A stretch of 52,071 nucleotides of DNA. Origin: an uncultured Flammeovirgaceae bacterium. Its GTDB lineage: Bacteria; Bacteroidota; Bacteroidia; Cytophagales; Cyclobacteriaceae. Location of the stretch: assembly GCA_937884755.1 (NCBI GenBank), contig CAKZYJ010000168.1:1-52071 (forward strand). Reading direction: 5' to 3'. Made by a program: the position numbers and the translations under genes. Below the pieces are notes generated by a model, which was given only the letters and a program-made list of their open reading frames with translations, did not search any database and was not told the origin of the DNA. This document shows positions 27,032 to 37,209 of the stretch, piece by piece (position 1 is the first letter of the stretch; every line of letters starts with the position of its first letter).

Positions 27032-29706
27032 GTGATGCAACTTTTACTTTCAGGCCTTATCTAACGATGGGAATGAGCGCCAATGTCCCTTTGAGTGGGA
27101 ATGATACCCACGGAAAGACACGAGTCATTATTAATATGGAGGGAGGCCAAAGTGCTGAAGCTAATATAAGCCTTATAGGGCCCGGAGAAATAAGAAATAT
27201 ATCAACCCGGGTTATTAATAGAATTTATCCTCAAGCAAATGCTACCAAGGTTGAATCTAATTATTTTCCTTTTATTGAATTTACTGAAGCAGATTTCCCC
27301 TGGCGCTATACTCCTGAAAACAAAAACGAAGAAAGATCGCGTCTCCGACCATGGTTGACATTGGTGGTTCTTTGCGAAGGGGAATTTCAATTCAACCCTT
27401 CAAATGAGGAAAAAGGATTACTTCCCCAAATCACTCAAGTAAATATTTCCAATTTACCTAATCTTGATCAGTCATGGGCCTGGGCTCATGTACAGATCGT
27501 AGGGGAATTAGCCGACGCGTCCAGTAAATCTATTCAATCCATTCTTGAAAAGAACCCTCAACGTATTATTTCAAGAATTCTAAGCCCCCGATACTTGCAA
27601 ACCAACCAAAGATATCATTCGTTTTTAGTACCGACTTTTGAAAGGGGGCGACTTCAGGGATTGGGAATACTGGATAATAAGTCTCAACCTGTACCTGCCC
27701 GTCAAAATGCATGGGAACAGCAGAGGGGAGGCACTGTAGATCTGCCCGTTTATTATCATTGGGAATTTACCACTTCAAGTATCGGAGGAGATTTCGAGAC
27801 CCTTGCAAAGAATCTTTTGCCACCATCTCCTCTTTCAGCCTCTGTAGGCTATAAAGAAATGGATGTGCGGAATCTAGGCTATGGTTTACCACCTACTACG
27901 GGAAAGGTTCCTGCAACCTTTTACATGAAAGGCGCGCTTATTTCCCCAGATGGCCGAGAGCATTTAAATGAACTTGAACCCTCCGCAACGCTAACCCCTT
28001 TTTTTGAGAACAGCTTTAGGTCTTTATTGAATCAGGCCGGAATGACCGTTGAATTGGAAGACGATGAAACCCTACTGCCAGTGGGCCCTCCTCTGTACGG
28101 TAGATGGCATGCCGGGAGAAACTCCCTACCGGAGAAAGCAGAAAAAGAATGGTTCCATCAGGTAAATATGGATTTGAGTATGAGGGCCGCCGCAGGGTTA
28201 GGGGCTCAGATTGTACGTAAGAACCAGGAAAGCTTAATGGCTAGCGCCTGGGATCAACTACCTGAAATAGAAAGGACGAACCAACAGTTAATTCAATACC
28301 AACTCTCCCTGGAGCTATCTAAATGCCTATATAAAAAACACTTTCAATCTTTGCCTCAGGAAGATTCCTTTCGTCTAACCGGAAAGGTTCAAGATCAGGT
28401 CCAGCTTAGAAATAGTTCCCAAACTGTTCAGAGTGCATTACAGAGCACTGCCGTGCCCAAGACCGTATTCAGTACTACCTTTAAAAGAAAAACCCGGAAT
28501 ATTTTCAAAAATATTCAGCGAGACAGTCAACAGGCAAGAGAAGAAAAAAAATCCTTGACAGCTCGTTTTAGCGAAGGAAAACTAAAGCTATTTCAACCTC
28601 TAGAGAGTGTTAGCGAAGAAGAAGGTGAACCCGAAGTACCCACAAGAGTTTTCTCATCTCGGGGGGAGATAACTGTTCTCCCCAAAATCAACTCAATCCA
28701 TTCCCAATTGCTGGAAGGAATCAATCCTGCTACCACCATTCTTCAGCCGGTAACAGAACGCATTCAACTTCCTGAATGGATGAATTGGCCAGTAGGGGAT
28801 AGCAATTTGCCGCCACTTGAGCCGATTATGGAGGCCCCCGAATTCGTACAACCCATGTATGAAGATCTTAGAAACTTATCGGCTGACTGGCTTCTTCCTG
28901 GTGTAGAACATATACCCAATAATACCATATCATTACTAGAAACTAACCAGGTCTTTATAGAAGGTTTAATGGTAGGCTTAAACCATGAAATGGCAAGAGA
29001 ACTCCTTTGGCGGGAATATCCAACCGATCAAAGAGGAACCTACTTTCGACAGTTCTGGGACGTGACGTCCTACCCTACGAATCCTGATGTTGATCTGAGA
29101 GACATAACCCTTTTAACCGAGTGGGGGAACTTACCTCTCGGAGAGCATCGGCCTAATGCTGATGATGGAAGCAGCACTCTGGTACTGATCATAAGAGGGG
29201 ACTTGCTATTCGCATATCCAAATACCGCAATTTATGCTCAAAAAGCCACTTTTGTCTCGGGAGATACTTCTAAACGAGTTTTAGGAACAGAAAAAAAATA
29301 TCCAATCTTTAAAGGGTTTATTCCGCCCGATATTCAGTTTTATGGCTTCCCTCTTGACAATGAAGAGGTAATTGGGCAGGAAAATGAGATTGCAGAAGAG
29401 CAGGGGTGGTTCTTTGTGCTCAAGGAAAACGCATCAGAGCCTAGGTACGGACTAGATTTAGACCCTTATCCATTCAATTCAACCGTTGATAGTTGGGATA
29501 ACTTGAGCTGGAACCATCTGGTTCCGGAAGGTACAGAATTGGATTCAATAAAGTTTATTGACCTGAATCTACATCAGCCTACTATTGCTGACAATGGTGG
29601 GTATCATTGGAATGGCCCAAAGGCTAATTCAGCGGACCTTGCCTATATAAGTTACCGAAAGCCCTTTCTCGCTGCTATTCATGGATCAGACATGCTACTT
29701 CCTTAA
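27028..29706 (+). CDS. Large protein of unknown function in the PhoD-DUF6603 operon (892 aa)
   Basis: I do not recognise a named domain. There is no signal peptide or membrane span. The N-terminal third is beta-rich (FTFRPYLTMGMSANV; RLRPWLTLVVLCEGEF near residues 108-123). A charged helical stretch (~480-540, KRKTRNIFKNIQRD...) is followed by an acidic linker. The segment LLWREYPTDQRGTYFRQFWD near 653-672 has the look of a strongly conserved family core. The final third is mixed alpha/beta. The gene overlaps the DUF6603 gene by 4 bp and lies 16 nt before the 1523-aa gene, which supports a shared complex. No catalytic motif is evident, so it may be structural. Confidence 0.6.
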   Translation: MSDATFTFRPYLTMGMSANVPLSGNDTHGKTRVIINMEGGQSAEANISLIGPGEIRNISTRVINRIYPQANATKVESNYFPFIEFTEADFPWRYTPENKNEERSRLRPWLTLVVLCEGEFQFNPSNEEKGLLPQITQVNISNLPNLDQSWAWAHVQIVGELADASSKSIQSILEKNPQRIISRILSPRYLQTNQRYHSFLVPTFERGRLQGLGILDNKSQPVPARQNAWEQQRGGTVDLPVYYHWEFTTSSIGGDFETLAKNLLPPSPLSASVGYKEMDVRNLGYGLPPTTGKVPATFYMKGALISPDGREHLNELEPSATLTPFFENSFRSLLNQAGMTVELEDDETLLPVGPPLYGRWHAGRNSLPEKAEKEWFHQVNMDLSMRAAAGLGAQIVRKNQESLMASAWDQLPEIERTNQQLIQYQLSLELSKCLYKKHFQSLPQEDSFRLTGKVQDQVQLRNSSQTVQSALQSTAVPKTVFSTTFKRKTRNIFKNIQRDSQQAREEKKSLTARFSEGKLKLFQPLESVSEEEGEPEVPTRVFSSRGEITVLPKINSIHSQLLEGINPATTILQPVTERIQLPEWMNWPVGDSNLPPLEPIMEAPEFVQPMYEDLRNLSADWLLPGVEHIPNNTISLLETNQVFIEGLMVGLNHEMARELLWREYPTDQRGTYFRQFWDVTSYPTNPDVDLRDITLLTEWGNLPLGEHRPNADDGSSTLVLIIRGDLLFAYPNTAIYAQKATFVSGDTSKRVLGTEKKYPIFKGFIPPDIQFYGFPLDNEEVIGQENEIAEEQGWFFVLKENASEPRYGLDLDPYPFNSTVDSWDNLSWNHLVPEGTELDSIKFIDLNLHQPTIADNGGYHWNGPKANSADLAYISYRKPFLAAIHGSDMLLP

Positions 29707-29722
29707 CCCCTAATCTCTCATT

Positions 29723-32700
29723 ATGTCATTAGAGAATATTGAAACCCTCTCATTAGATTACCCTATTCTGTTTTTTCCGATTCGCATCGAGACGCGTTTT
29801 GTAACCATCGATCCTGATGCGGGAGTCAATGGAAGGGAACTTTGGGTTAGAGTCTACCCCGATTCACTTTTGGTAGATACTCACGAACCCAGGCTATCGC
29901 CAAGTGAAAAAGTCGCAGGAGAACAATATTGGAAGACTACCTTTTCTGCTTATGACATCCAAAAGGAAAAAGAAGCCTGGCTGACTCTCATCGGACTCTA
30001 CAAAACTCCCCGAGCAGCCTGGGTAGTTCGGCAAACCCAGCCGTTGAATTATCAACAATTTGTTACATATCGATCTCAGTCAGAGCCCCCTATTGATCCG
30101 ATTATTCCCCAATTTTCATTCGATGAAAATATTTCAAGCCGACCCGAAAATGTCAGAAAAAGAGTGCAAGCGGATTTACTACCTGATTTTTGGGCAGTTT
30201 ACAGTTCAACTAGTTTATTGGGAACCAGTCAGGTTATTCAAAAACCCGTAGTCCTGTCGACTAATTGGCAGGCTAGCCGGGAGGAACGAGATCAATGGGA
30301 ACAACTGCCTAATGATGTAGTCATTGATCCTGATGCAAAGTGGGTCTATGATTTTGAAAGGGCGGTAGAAATTGGGATGGGTGTAAAGATTCCTAGTCCC
30401 AATGATTCTTACTCCCGTCTGATTGTTTTGGGTATAGATACATCGCTTAGTCCGCAGCAAACCGCTACTCAGTTAGAATCCTTGATTGGAAGCCACAACT
30501 ACTCCCGAGGTTTTGAGTTTTTGTCCCAGGGAACACCGACCAATAACACAGACGAGGTTAGCTCCGCTTATCCACCTCCCGACCCAAAGGGAGAAATCAG
30601 TTTTGAAGTTAAGCGTATTGGTCAGAGCTTAGAACCTTCTAGTGCTGGGATCAGGATGGCAAGTTCTCTGGGGATTAATGCTGAAGTCTTTAGGTATTCT
30701 GGAGAGGCAAATATTGATGAACAAAGTTCTGCTAAAGCGATGGGTGAAGTGCTATTCCCAATCACTATGGGGTACGCTTTCCGGGAAATTCCAGAAAAAA
30801 CGAGTTCTCACAACAATAGTTTTAGGGATTCTTGGGCTGATAATATGTACTTATCAGGCATTTGGCATAATCATTTCGATGCTAGAAATTCTGACTATAT
30901 TTCCTATGACGAGATATATGATTATTTCATCCATCATGTGCGTGGACGCGGGCATCATGCTGCCTTTAGGATAGGAAGCAATCCATATGGCCTACTGCCG
31001 GTTACTCATATCTCCATGGATAATATTTCTTTTAATAGATATGAGAATAATAGCTTTGAGAAAAAGATTACTCGGGCTCTGGATAACCTGTTAAATAAAA
31101 TGGAGGATTACCGAAGCTTCGTAGCCCAAAAGAAGTCATCTCTATTCAGTGAAGACCCTTTTGCTTATTTTCTGGATAGCATCAACCTGAGTGCCAGCGC
31201 TAGGGAAATATATTTTAGAAGGATGGATCATGTAAGATGGATAAACTCTCTTCCACATTACAACTTTTTTACTCACAATCCGAGAAGGTATACCGCAGGA
31301 CTGGTAAACTTCAAAACGGGTGATGAGGAACTATTATCAGAACACAATCCACTACCCGCTGAACGAAACTATCTCCATTGGCTTATCGGAGCTTCGTTCA
31401 ATGAATTAATTAATGAATCTTACTCCGAAGTACTAGATGAAAATTTAGCCTTACTGGAGAAACCTCCTTTCCTGTATTTCTTACTTTGGCAGTCGTTGTT
31501 AACCGAATATATCAGAGCGGCAGTTGAAATATATAATCTTTCTCACCCCGATGAATCACCAGAAGATGATATTACATTTTTTAGGCTGGGTCCTACGAGA
31601 ACTTCTACTGTAAGCCTGGAAACTATCTATGACTATCTTAATGAAACTACTGATACCTTTGGCCCCGAATTCAGCGATGTTCCGCTAGAATATTATATCA
31701 AGTCATATTATCCTCCCCCGTTTGGTTGGTCAATTAAGCCCTGGGATCAATTACCCGATAGGATTAAAGAGATTCAGGATCATCTTGGCAATTTTCGATC
31801 AAGTATTTCGCTGTTGTCTAGAGTGCCAACCGCTGAATTAGAGCGATTATTCACCGAAACCCTGGACACTTGTTCTTACCGGGTAGATGCCTGGGTTGCG
31901 GCGATGGCGAACCGTTACTTACAGCAATCCCGATCAGAAAATCCTCAGGGTTGCTACCTCGGAGCCTTTGGGTGGGTAGAAAATTTGCATAGAAAACGTT
32001 CCCAAGAAAGAGTTGAGGTTGAAGGAGAGGAAGATGTCTACGCTAGCTCAAATAATCAGGGGTTCATTTTCGCCCCTTCTATGCAGCACGCCAATACGGC
32101 TGCTGTCCTTCGCAATGCCTTTCTGGTACAAGGAGGAAAAGAAAATTCTGCCTTTAATCTGAACCTTTCATCAGAAAGGGTGCGCAAAGCCCTTTGGATA
32201 ATTGACTCTGTGCGTTATGGGAGTCCATTGGGTGCCAGTTTGGGCTACTTATTTGAGCGTGCCTTGCACGATGCACAATTAGACCAGTTTATTGATGACT
32301 TTCGTGATTACTTTCCACTAGTTGCCAATAAGGCGGAGCAAAGTAATGCGGTGAATTCAACAATGGCGGCAAGAAATGTAGTGGATGGATATCAGCTAAT
32401 GCTAAAGTGGCAGGATAGAGATAATAACACTTTTCCCTCTGAATTGAACCAAACTGAACTTATCCCGTACCTGGAATTGCTGGAAGATGCCCTTGACTCG
32501 GTTTCGGACCTTCTGATGGCTGAATCTGTTCATCAGATGATCGGGGGAAATACGACAAGTGCACTAGCTGCATTACAAGCAATTTCAAAGGGGAAGAAAC
32601 CCCCGTCACCAGACGTTATTAAAACACCCCGAAGTGGGAAAAGTGTCCTTTATCGGGTTGGGATCTCCCTCTCTGACCGCCCCTCTGCTAATGACTCCTG

Positions 32701-34294
32701 GACAGAAAACGGTAGCCCCCGAAGTTTAGCAGCCCCGGAGCTCAATGCCTGGATAGCCCAAATATTAGGAGACCCCGACCGAATAAGTGCTTCAGTTTGG
32801 TTAGAAGGACAGGAGCAAGTCCGGCAAATTAGCCTTCGGGACCTTGCGCTAGAGCCCCTTGATTTGCTAAATATTACCAAAGATTACCAACCGGGTAGAC
32901 CTCTATCTCATCTAGAAGATCAGATATTTTGGTCTTTAAACCAAGATCGACCCCGCAACGAAGCTGTCAAAATAACCCAAATAGCATATTCCCGATCCGG
33001 GGGTGAATTGGGAGCTCTTAGCTTTGAGGATTTATTTACAGTTCTCCAAGCTATCCGAGAAGTTCTTACCAGAAGTCGCCCACTGCTGCCCGAAGATCTC
33101 ATATTTTCCGAGAATACTTCCCCATTAGAACGGATTGAAGTATCAAGAGATTTGAACAGTCAAATACAAGAACATGGGAGGGAGTTCCAGTCTCGGTTTG
33201 ATCAACTGAAGATTATTCTTACAGAAAATGAAACCGGACAATTTTTAGAAAACCTTGACAGTGATCAGCTTTTCGATAAATGTTTCTCACTTTTAGGATA
33301 TAATCATAAAGCTGCGGATAGAATTATTAGAAGCTACTTTGAGGAAGCATCTACTGAATTCATTAACGAGGCTCAAGCCTTACTCCAGGAATTGCGAACC
33401 ACTACTGAAAAGATTATTGAAATAAACGAAGGCTTGAACCAGGCTCGAACCAGTAATAAACTGAATCCGGATAAGGAAATCCAGGGCCTAACCAAAATTG
33501 GGAAACTACTATTTGGAGGAGAGTTTATGGTTCTGCCAAAATTTTCTGCCTACCGGTTGACTGATTTCCGAGAGGCAATGGAGAATCCGCCCGAATTAAT
33601 TCTAGGAAATGAATATCCTGAAAATGATGCTGAGTGGCAGTATCATAAATGGCTGGATCAAAATGCATTAATTCATCAAGGGTTAGGAGCATGGAGAGAA
33701 CTAGAAATTCTTTCCCAGGCCATTGGTAATTTACCTCAACTTCCTACAATCACCCAATATTCCAGCGTACCGTCCCCGACCTGGATAGGTAATGCCCGAC
33801 TGGAAAGTTCTGAATCAAGGTTTCCTAATCGTACCGAAAGCAATTTACTGTATCAATTTCCGAATTCAGTTCTCCCGCAAGAAGAAGAAATGTGGTCTGG
33901 TCTGGTTTTAGACGAATGGACCGAAAAAATACCAAATGCAGAAGAGGATTTGGGAATAGCTTATCATTATGATGGGCCGAATAGTGAAGCCCCCCAAACT
34001 GCGCTTCTGGCGGTGCCTCCAATGGTTAATATTCCTGAAGGACAATTAAACTGGACACCAGATTTAATCATAAAAATCCTTTCTCAAACCTTTGATCTAG
34101 CAGTTCTAAGGTCATCGGATGGAGAGTATACGAACCCCGATAATGGCAAAGTAAGAAACGCCATCTACGATGCTAGGAGGCCACTCTTCCCGATGATTTA
34201 TTCTCATCCTTACTATCACGCCCCATTTACCAAACAAGAAAGACGGATCAATGACTTAGAAAATTCTCTAACTGATGATATAAATTCTCAATAA
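29723..34294 (+). CDS. Giant protein of unknown function in the PhoD-DUF6603 operon (1523 aa)
   Basis: No recognised domain, no signal peptide and no membrane segment. The N-terminal 130 residues are beta-rich (YPILFFPIRIETRFV; LWVRVYPDSLLVDTHEP). A conserved-looking core has HHAAFRIGSNPYGLLPVT near residues 411-428; another is CYLGAFGWVENL near 743-754. A helical stretch follows (~930-1010) and again at 1130-1250. His- and Asp-rich segments such as GIWHNHFDARN and HHVRGRGHH might bind metal, but no known active site is matched. It sits 16 nt after the 892-aa gene and 1 nt before the 917-aa gene. Size and coupling suggest a scaffold or shell component rather than a free enzyme; that is inference. 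Confidence 0.6.
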   Translation: MSLENIETLSLDYPILFFPIRIETRFVTIDPDAGVNGRELWVRVYPDSLLVDTHEPRLSPSEKVAGEQYWKTTFSAYDIQKEKEAWLTLIGLYKTPRAAWVVRQTQPLNYQQFVTYRSQSEPPIDPIIPQFSFDENISSRPENVRKRVQADLLPDFWAVYSSTSLLGTSQVIQKPVVLSTNWQASREERDQWEQLPNDVVIDPDAKWVYDFERAVEIGMGVKIPSPNDSYSRLIVLGIDTSLSPQQTATQLESLIGSHNYSRGFEFLSQGTPTNNTDEVSSAYPPPDPKGEISFEVKRIGQSLEPSSAGIRMASSLGINAEVFRYSGEANIDEQSSAKAMGEVLFPITMGYAFREIPEKTSSHNNSFRDSWADNMYLSGIWHNHFDARNSDYISYDEIYDYFIHHVRGRGHHAAFRIGSNPYGLLPVTHISMDNISFNRYENNSFEKKITRALDNLLNKMEDYRSFVAQKKSSLFSEDPFAYFLDSINLSASAREIYFRRMDHVRWINSLPHYNFFTHNPRRYTAGLVNFKTGDEELLSEHNPLPAERNYLHWLIGASFNELINESYSEVLDENLALLEKPPFLYFLLWQSLLTEYIRAAVEIYNLSHPDESPEDDITFFRLGPTRTSTVSLETIYDYLNETTDTFGPEFSDVPLEYYIKSYYPPPFGWSIKPWDQLPDRIKEIQDHLGNFRSSISLLSRVPTAELERLFTETLDTCSYRVDAWVAAMANRYLQQSRSENPQGCYLGAFGWVENLHRKRSQERVEVEGEEDVYASSNNQGFIFAPSMQHANTAAVLRNAFLVQGGKENSAFNLNLSSERVRKALWIIDSVRYGSPLGASLGYLFERALHDAQLDQFIDDFRDYFPLVANKAEQSNAVNSTMAARNVVDGYQLMLKWQDRDNNTFPSELNQTELIPYLELLEDALDSVSDLLMAESVHQMIGGNTTSALAALQAISKGKKPPSPDVIKTPRSGKSVLYRVGISLSDRPSANDSWTENGSPRSLAAPELNAWIAQILGDPDRISASVWLEGQEQVRQISLRDLALEPLDLLNITKDYQPGRPLSHLEDQIFWSLNQDRPRNEAVKITQIAYSRSGGELGALSFEDLFTVLQAIREVLTRSRPLLPEDLIFSENTSPLERIEVSRDLNSQIQEHGREFQSRFDQLKIILTENETGQFLENLDSDQLFDKCFSLLGYNHKAADRIIRSYFEEASTEFINEAQALLQELRTTTEKIIEINEGLNQARTSNKLNPDKEIQGLTKIGKLLFGGEFMVLPKFSAYRLTDFREAMENPPELILGNEYPENDAEWQYHKWLDQNALIHQGLGAWRELEILSQAIGNLPQLPTITQYSSVPSPTWIGNARLESSESRFPNRTESNLLYQFPNSVLPQEEEMWSGLVLDEWTEKIPNAEEDLGIAYHYDGPNSEAPQTALLAVPPMVNIPEGQLNWTPDLIIKILSQTFDLAVLRSSDGEYTNPDNGKVRNAIYDARRPLFPMIYSHPYYHAPFTKQERRINDLENSLTDDINSQ

Positions 34295-34295
34295 T

Positions 34296-37049
34296 ATGCC
34301 ACCTGTTCCCCTTCCATTGTTGGATGTAAAAACTTTTAAAAGAATTTCTACTCGGCCAAGGTCTCACAAAGAGGATCTGAGCAGGAATTACCAGGCTCAA
34401 ATCCGCGACCCTCTGTGGTTCCTCGCCCGGCAATGGCAGATGGGAGAGTTCCAGGGAGAAGATGCTGGTTCCCCATACTGGGTTCGATTTAAGGCAAACT
34501 TTTCGGAAGTTCATTCTATTGCCGGTACCGGCATTACTTCTGAGGAATACACTACCTGGAAAGACCCCTTGGTAAAAAGTATTGAGCGAAAATCCGTGTT
34601 GCGAGATAATTTTAATTTCCGAACTAAGATCGGCCAGAGATTTGAAGTATTCCTAAACAGAAGTTTTGAGGAGGGAAATATCATAGAAGAACTTCTGGCT
34701 GCTTATCGTTCGTTATTCAAGATTCCTGTCCTTCCCGAATTAAAATTGGTAGAAACTATCGGCCCAATTAGTGGAGAATTAATGGAAGAGCTTGATGGTA
34801 GTCGCTTTCCATTATCTATCCGATTGCTGGTGGAAGAGGATGTACCTTTGGGGGATGATCTACTAATTGAGAAATCCTTGACTGAGGAAGAAACGTGGGG
34901 GATATATGATGCAGAAAATCAGAACACGCTCGTAGTAAAGCGGGACCCCCGCTTCGAGACGGAATTCATGGTTTACCGGGCGGTAATTCAGGATAAACAA
35001 ACTTTTCATCGGTTAAGGGTCCTATCCGTTAGAATACCGTATGGTGTTGCTTTGCTTCGGGCTATTCGTGATCCCGATAGTAACTGGCAAGAAATGATAA
35101 ACCAGCAGTTGCCAAACCCTCTCACGAGAGAAAACCTTCAGATACTAGACTCCCTTCACGACCAACTTGAATCTTGGGTTTTGGCTACTTTCGGGGAAAT
35201 TTCTGCCTCGGATAATCCGGAGTTTTGGGTTCCGGATCAGTTAGAATATCAAGCGCAGCTTTTTGGTCAGCTCCCCAATAGTGGTGAGCAGGTAGCTTGG
35301 GAGATATATCCTGGGCTGGAAGGAGAATTAGATTGGTATTCTTTCGATCAACGTAGACTGCCGCAACCCCCAGGGGCGCCCGTTCAACGTGATAAAGAAC
35401 AAGTAATCAAGGATATGTATCCTGCCCAGGTGAACTTCATGGGTATGCCCGACAAGCGATGGTGGAAATTTGAAAACCGCTTGGTAGATTTTGGAAGCCT
35501 AAGAATTGATGCGGATGAATTGGATAAGATTGCCTTCACCAGTTTTCTTATGGAGTACAGTAACGACTGGTACGTGGTACCATTTACTCAGAAGGCGGGG
35601 ACAATCGGGCAAGTAGAATATTTAATTGTATGCGATGTTTTTGGGGGGAAAACGCTCGTAGAAAGAGCGGATAAGGATGAAGATGACCCCTGGACTCTAT
35701 TTAGTAATACAATGATGGAGGAGGGTAAAACCGGGGATTATTTCTTCCTGCCCCCGGCAGCTCAAAGTTTTATAACGGACAGCGACCCCATTGAAGAAAT
35801 TCATTTTACTAGGGATGAAATGGCCAATATGGTTTGGGGAATTGAAAATATTATTGAGGACGGATTGGGTAAGGGCCACCCCGGTAGGGAATGGGTAAAT
35901 GCAGGGAAACTGCCTGACGTACAACCTCATGATCTCTCAATCGCTCCCTTAAAATACTATCTAAGCACTGGGGCCCCGGAAAATTGGATTCCCTTTTTGC
36001 CGGTTCAGATAAAGGGAGAAGGGGAGCGACGAGATGTGATGCTAAAAAAAGGTGCCATGCTGAGTGAGATGTTGAATGTTTATGGCGAGAGACAAAAAAT
36101 ATTAGCCCGAAATAGTCTACTTAATCCTTTTGGAGCAGATAAACCATATCGCTTAAGAGAAGAAGAAGTTCCTAGAGTTGGAAAAAAAGTGAGTAAAGTA
36201 ATCAGAAGAAGTAGATGGATGGATGGTTCCACCCACGTTTGGATCGGCAATAAGGTACGAGCCGGTAGAGGGGAAAGTAGCAGCGGTTTAATGTTTGACC
36301 TCGTAGAAAAGAAAGTACCAGTATCCTTAGACGAAGTAATAGACCCTCGTCTTGGGTTTTCTTCTGTACTTGATAATTTTGAGCGCCCTCAAAATTCACA
36401 GATATACACTTGCAATACCTGGGAAATGCCTTCTGGCCAGCCTCCCCTTACTTATCCTGTAGAATTAGCTGGCAGCAGCCCAGCCAACCGGCTTTGTTGG
36501 ATCGATTATCAAAGTGATATTAATACCGAGGCTATATTGGATTCGGGTAGACCGATCATTATGCATAGGAGAATGAATTATTTTTGCGGAACTAATCAGC
36601 CCGAAGGGGTTTTGACGCAAGCTTCCTTAGACTACTTAGAATGTGATGGGGATAATTGTGAAGTTCATTTAAAAACTGAAGGGAAAGTATCTATGCACCG
36701 ATTGGTGATGAGGTATGGATTGCCGGAAGAAGAATTCTTTGACTTACGTAGATTTAAAGGGATTCGGATAAAGGTTAAGAAAAATGCTAATCATTTAAAT
36801 GTCTACTCGGCCATATATGATAATAGAAATCGCTACTGGTCTAACACCATAGCGAACAACGGTAACCCTTATATTTTACCGGCTGAATCTGCTCCAGTGG
36901 ATATTGACCTGTATTTTTCAACTTTTGCTTCTCCTCATGAACACGGTCCAGGTGACCCATTGATGAATAGAATCAAAAGTATTCTTATCTATTTTGAAGG
37001 AAATAATGAGGAAGATCATTTTGTTTTTGAGCAAATAGAGCTTTTATGA
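34296..37049 (+). CDS. Large protein of unknown function in the PhoD-DUF6603 operon (917 aa)
   Basis: Unrecognised family. The N-terminus carries a striking motif, RQWQMGEFQGEDAGSP (near residues 45-60), preceded by RDPLWFLA; such density of Trp, Gln, Gly and Asp suggests a conserved functional or assembly surface. Residues 380-440 are Trp-rich (DKRWWKFENR, EYSNDWYVVPF). The C-terminal ~200 residues look like a beta-sandwich, carbohydrate-binding-like fold (FKGIRIKVKKNANHLNVYS, then DHFVFEQIELL at the end). There is no signal peptide. Its start is 1 nt after the 1523-aa gene stop, and its own stop overlaps the start of a 51-aa ORF by 4 bp. It ends the large-protein set of the operon. Confidence 0.6.
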   Translation: MPPVPLPLLDVKTFKRISTRPRSHKEDLSRNYQAQIRDPLWFLARQWQMGEFQGEDAGSPYWVRFKANFSEVHSIAGTGITSEEYTTWKDPLVKSIERKSVLRDNFNFRTKIGQRFEVFLNRSFEEGNIIEELLAAYRSLFKIPVLPELKLVETIGPISGELMEELDGSRFPLSIRLLVEEDVPLGDDLLIEKSLTEEETWGIYDAENQNTLVVKRDPRFETEFMVYRAVIQDKQTFHRLRVLSVRIPYGVALLRAIRDPDSNWQEMINQQLPNPLTRENLQILDSLHDQLESWVLATFGEISASDNPEFWVPDQLEYQAQLFGQLPNSGEQVAWEIYPGLEGELDWYSFDQRRLPQPPGAPVQRDKEQVIKDMYPAQVNFMGMPDKRWWKFENRLVDFGSLRIDADELDKIAFTSFLMEYSNDWYVVPFTQKAGTIGQVEYLIVCDVFGGKTLVERADKDEDDPWTLFSNTMMEEGKTGDYFFLPPAAQSFITDSDPIEEIHFTRDEMANMVWGIENIIEDGLGKGHPGREWVNAGKLPDVQPHDLSIAPLKYYLSTGAPENWIPFLPVQIKGEGERRDVMLKKGAMLSEMLNVYGERQKILARNSLLNPFGADKPYRLREEEVPRVGKKVSKVIRRSRWMDGSTHVWIGNKVRAGRGESSSGLMFDLVEKKVPVSLDEVIDPRLGFSSVLDNFERPQNSQIYTCNTWEMPSGQPPLTYPVELAGSSPANRLCWIDYQSDINTEAILDSGRPIIMHRRMNYFCGTNQPEGVLTQASLDYLECDGDNCEVHLKTEGKVSMHRLVMRYGLPEEEFFDLRRFKGIRIKVKKNANHLNVYSAIYDNRNRYWSNTIANNGNPYILPAESAPVDIDLYFSTFASPHEHGPGDPLMNRIKSILIYFEGNNEEDHFVFEQIELL

Positions 37050-37201
37050 AAGCTTCTACCCAAAAGCATACTTCAACGCTTCGGTTGATAGCTTTTTCTG
37101 GTAAGACGCTTGAGGAGCGAAATCCTACCAATTCGGATAAGATATTTTATGTGACTGCTAACTCGAGTGACCCTCAGCTTAGTGACCACCTAGTGGAGTA
37201 A
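37046..37201 (+). CDS. Microprotein ORF (51 aa) coupled to the large-protein operon
   Basis: An ATG at 37046 overlaps the stop of the 917-aa gene as ATGA, the same coupling as used earlier in the operon, and reads 51 codons to TAA at 37199. The peptide begins MKASTQKHTSTLRLIAFSGK and ends SDPQLSDHLVE; it is soluble-looking with no membrane span. The stop lies 8 nt before the end of the convergent ROCO gene. It may be a true small subunit, or the head of a longer gene cut off when the neighbouring region was inserted. No homologue is known to me. Confidence 0.5.
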   Translation: MKASTQKHTSTLRLIAFSGKTLEERNPTNSDKIFYVTANSSDPQLSDHLVE

Positions 37202-37209
37202 CAGTTTCA

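Noticed and set aside
37180-37195. CCAC/GTGG mini-hairpin between the convergent genes, considered as a two-way terminator
   Set aside because: The stem is only 4 bp and lacks T tracts on both sides.
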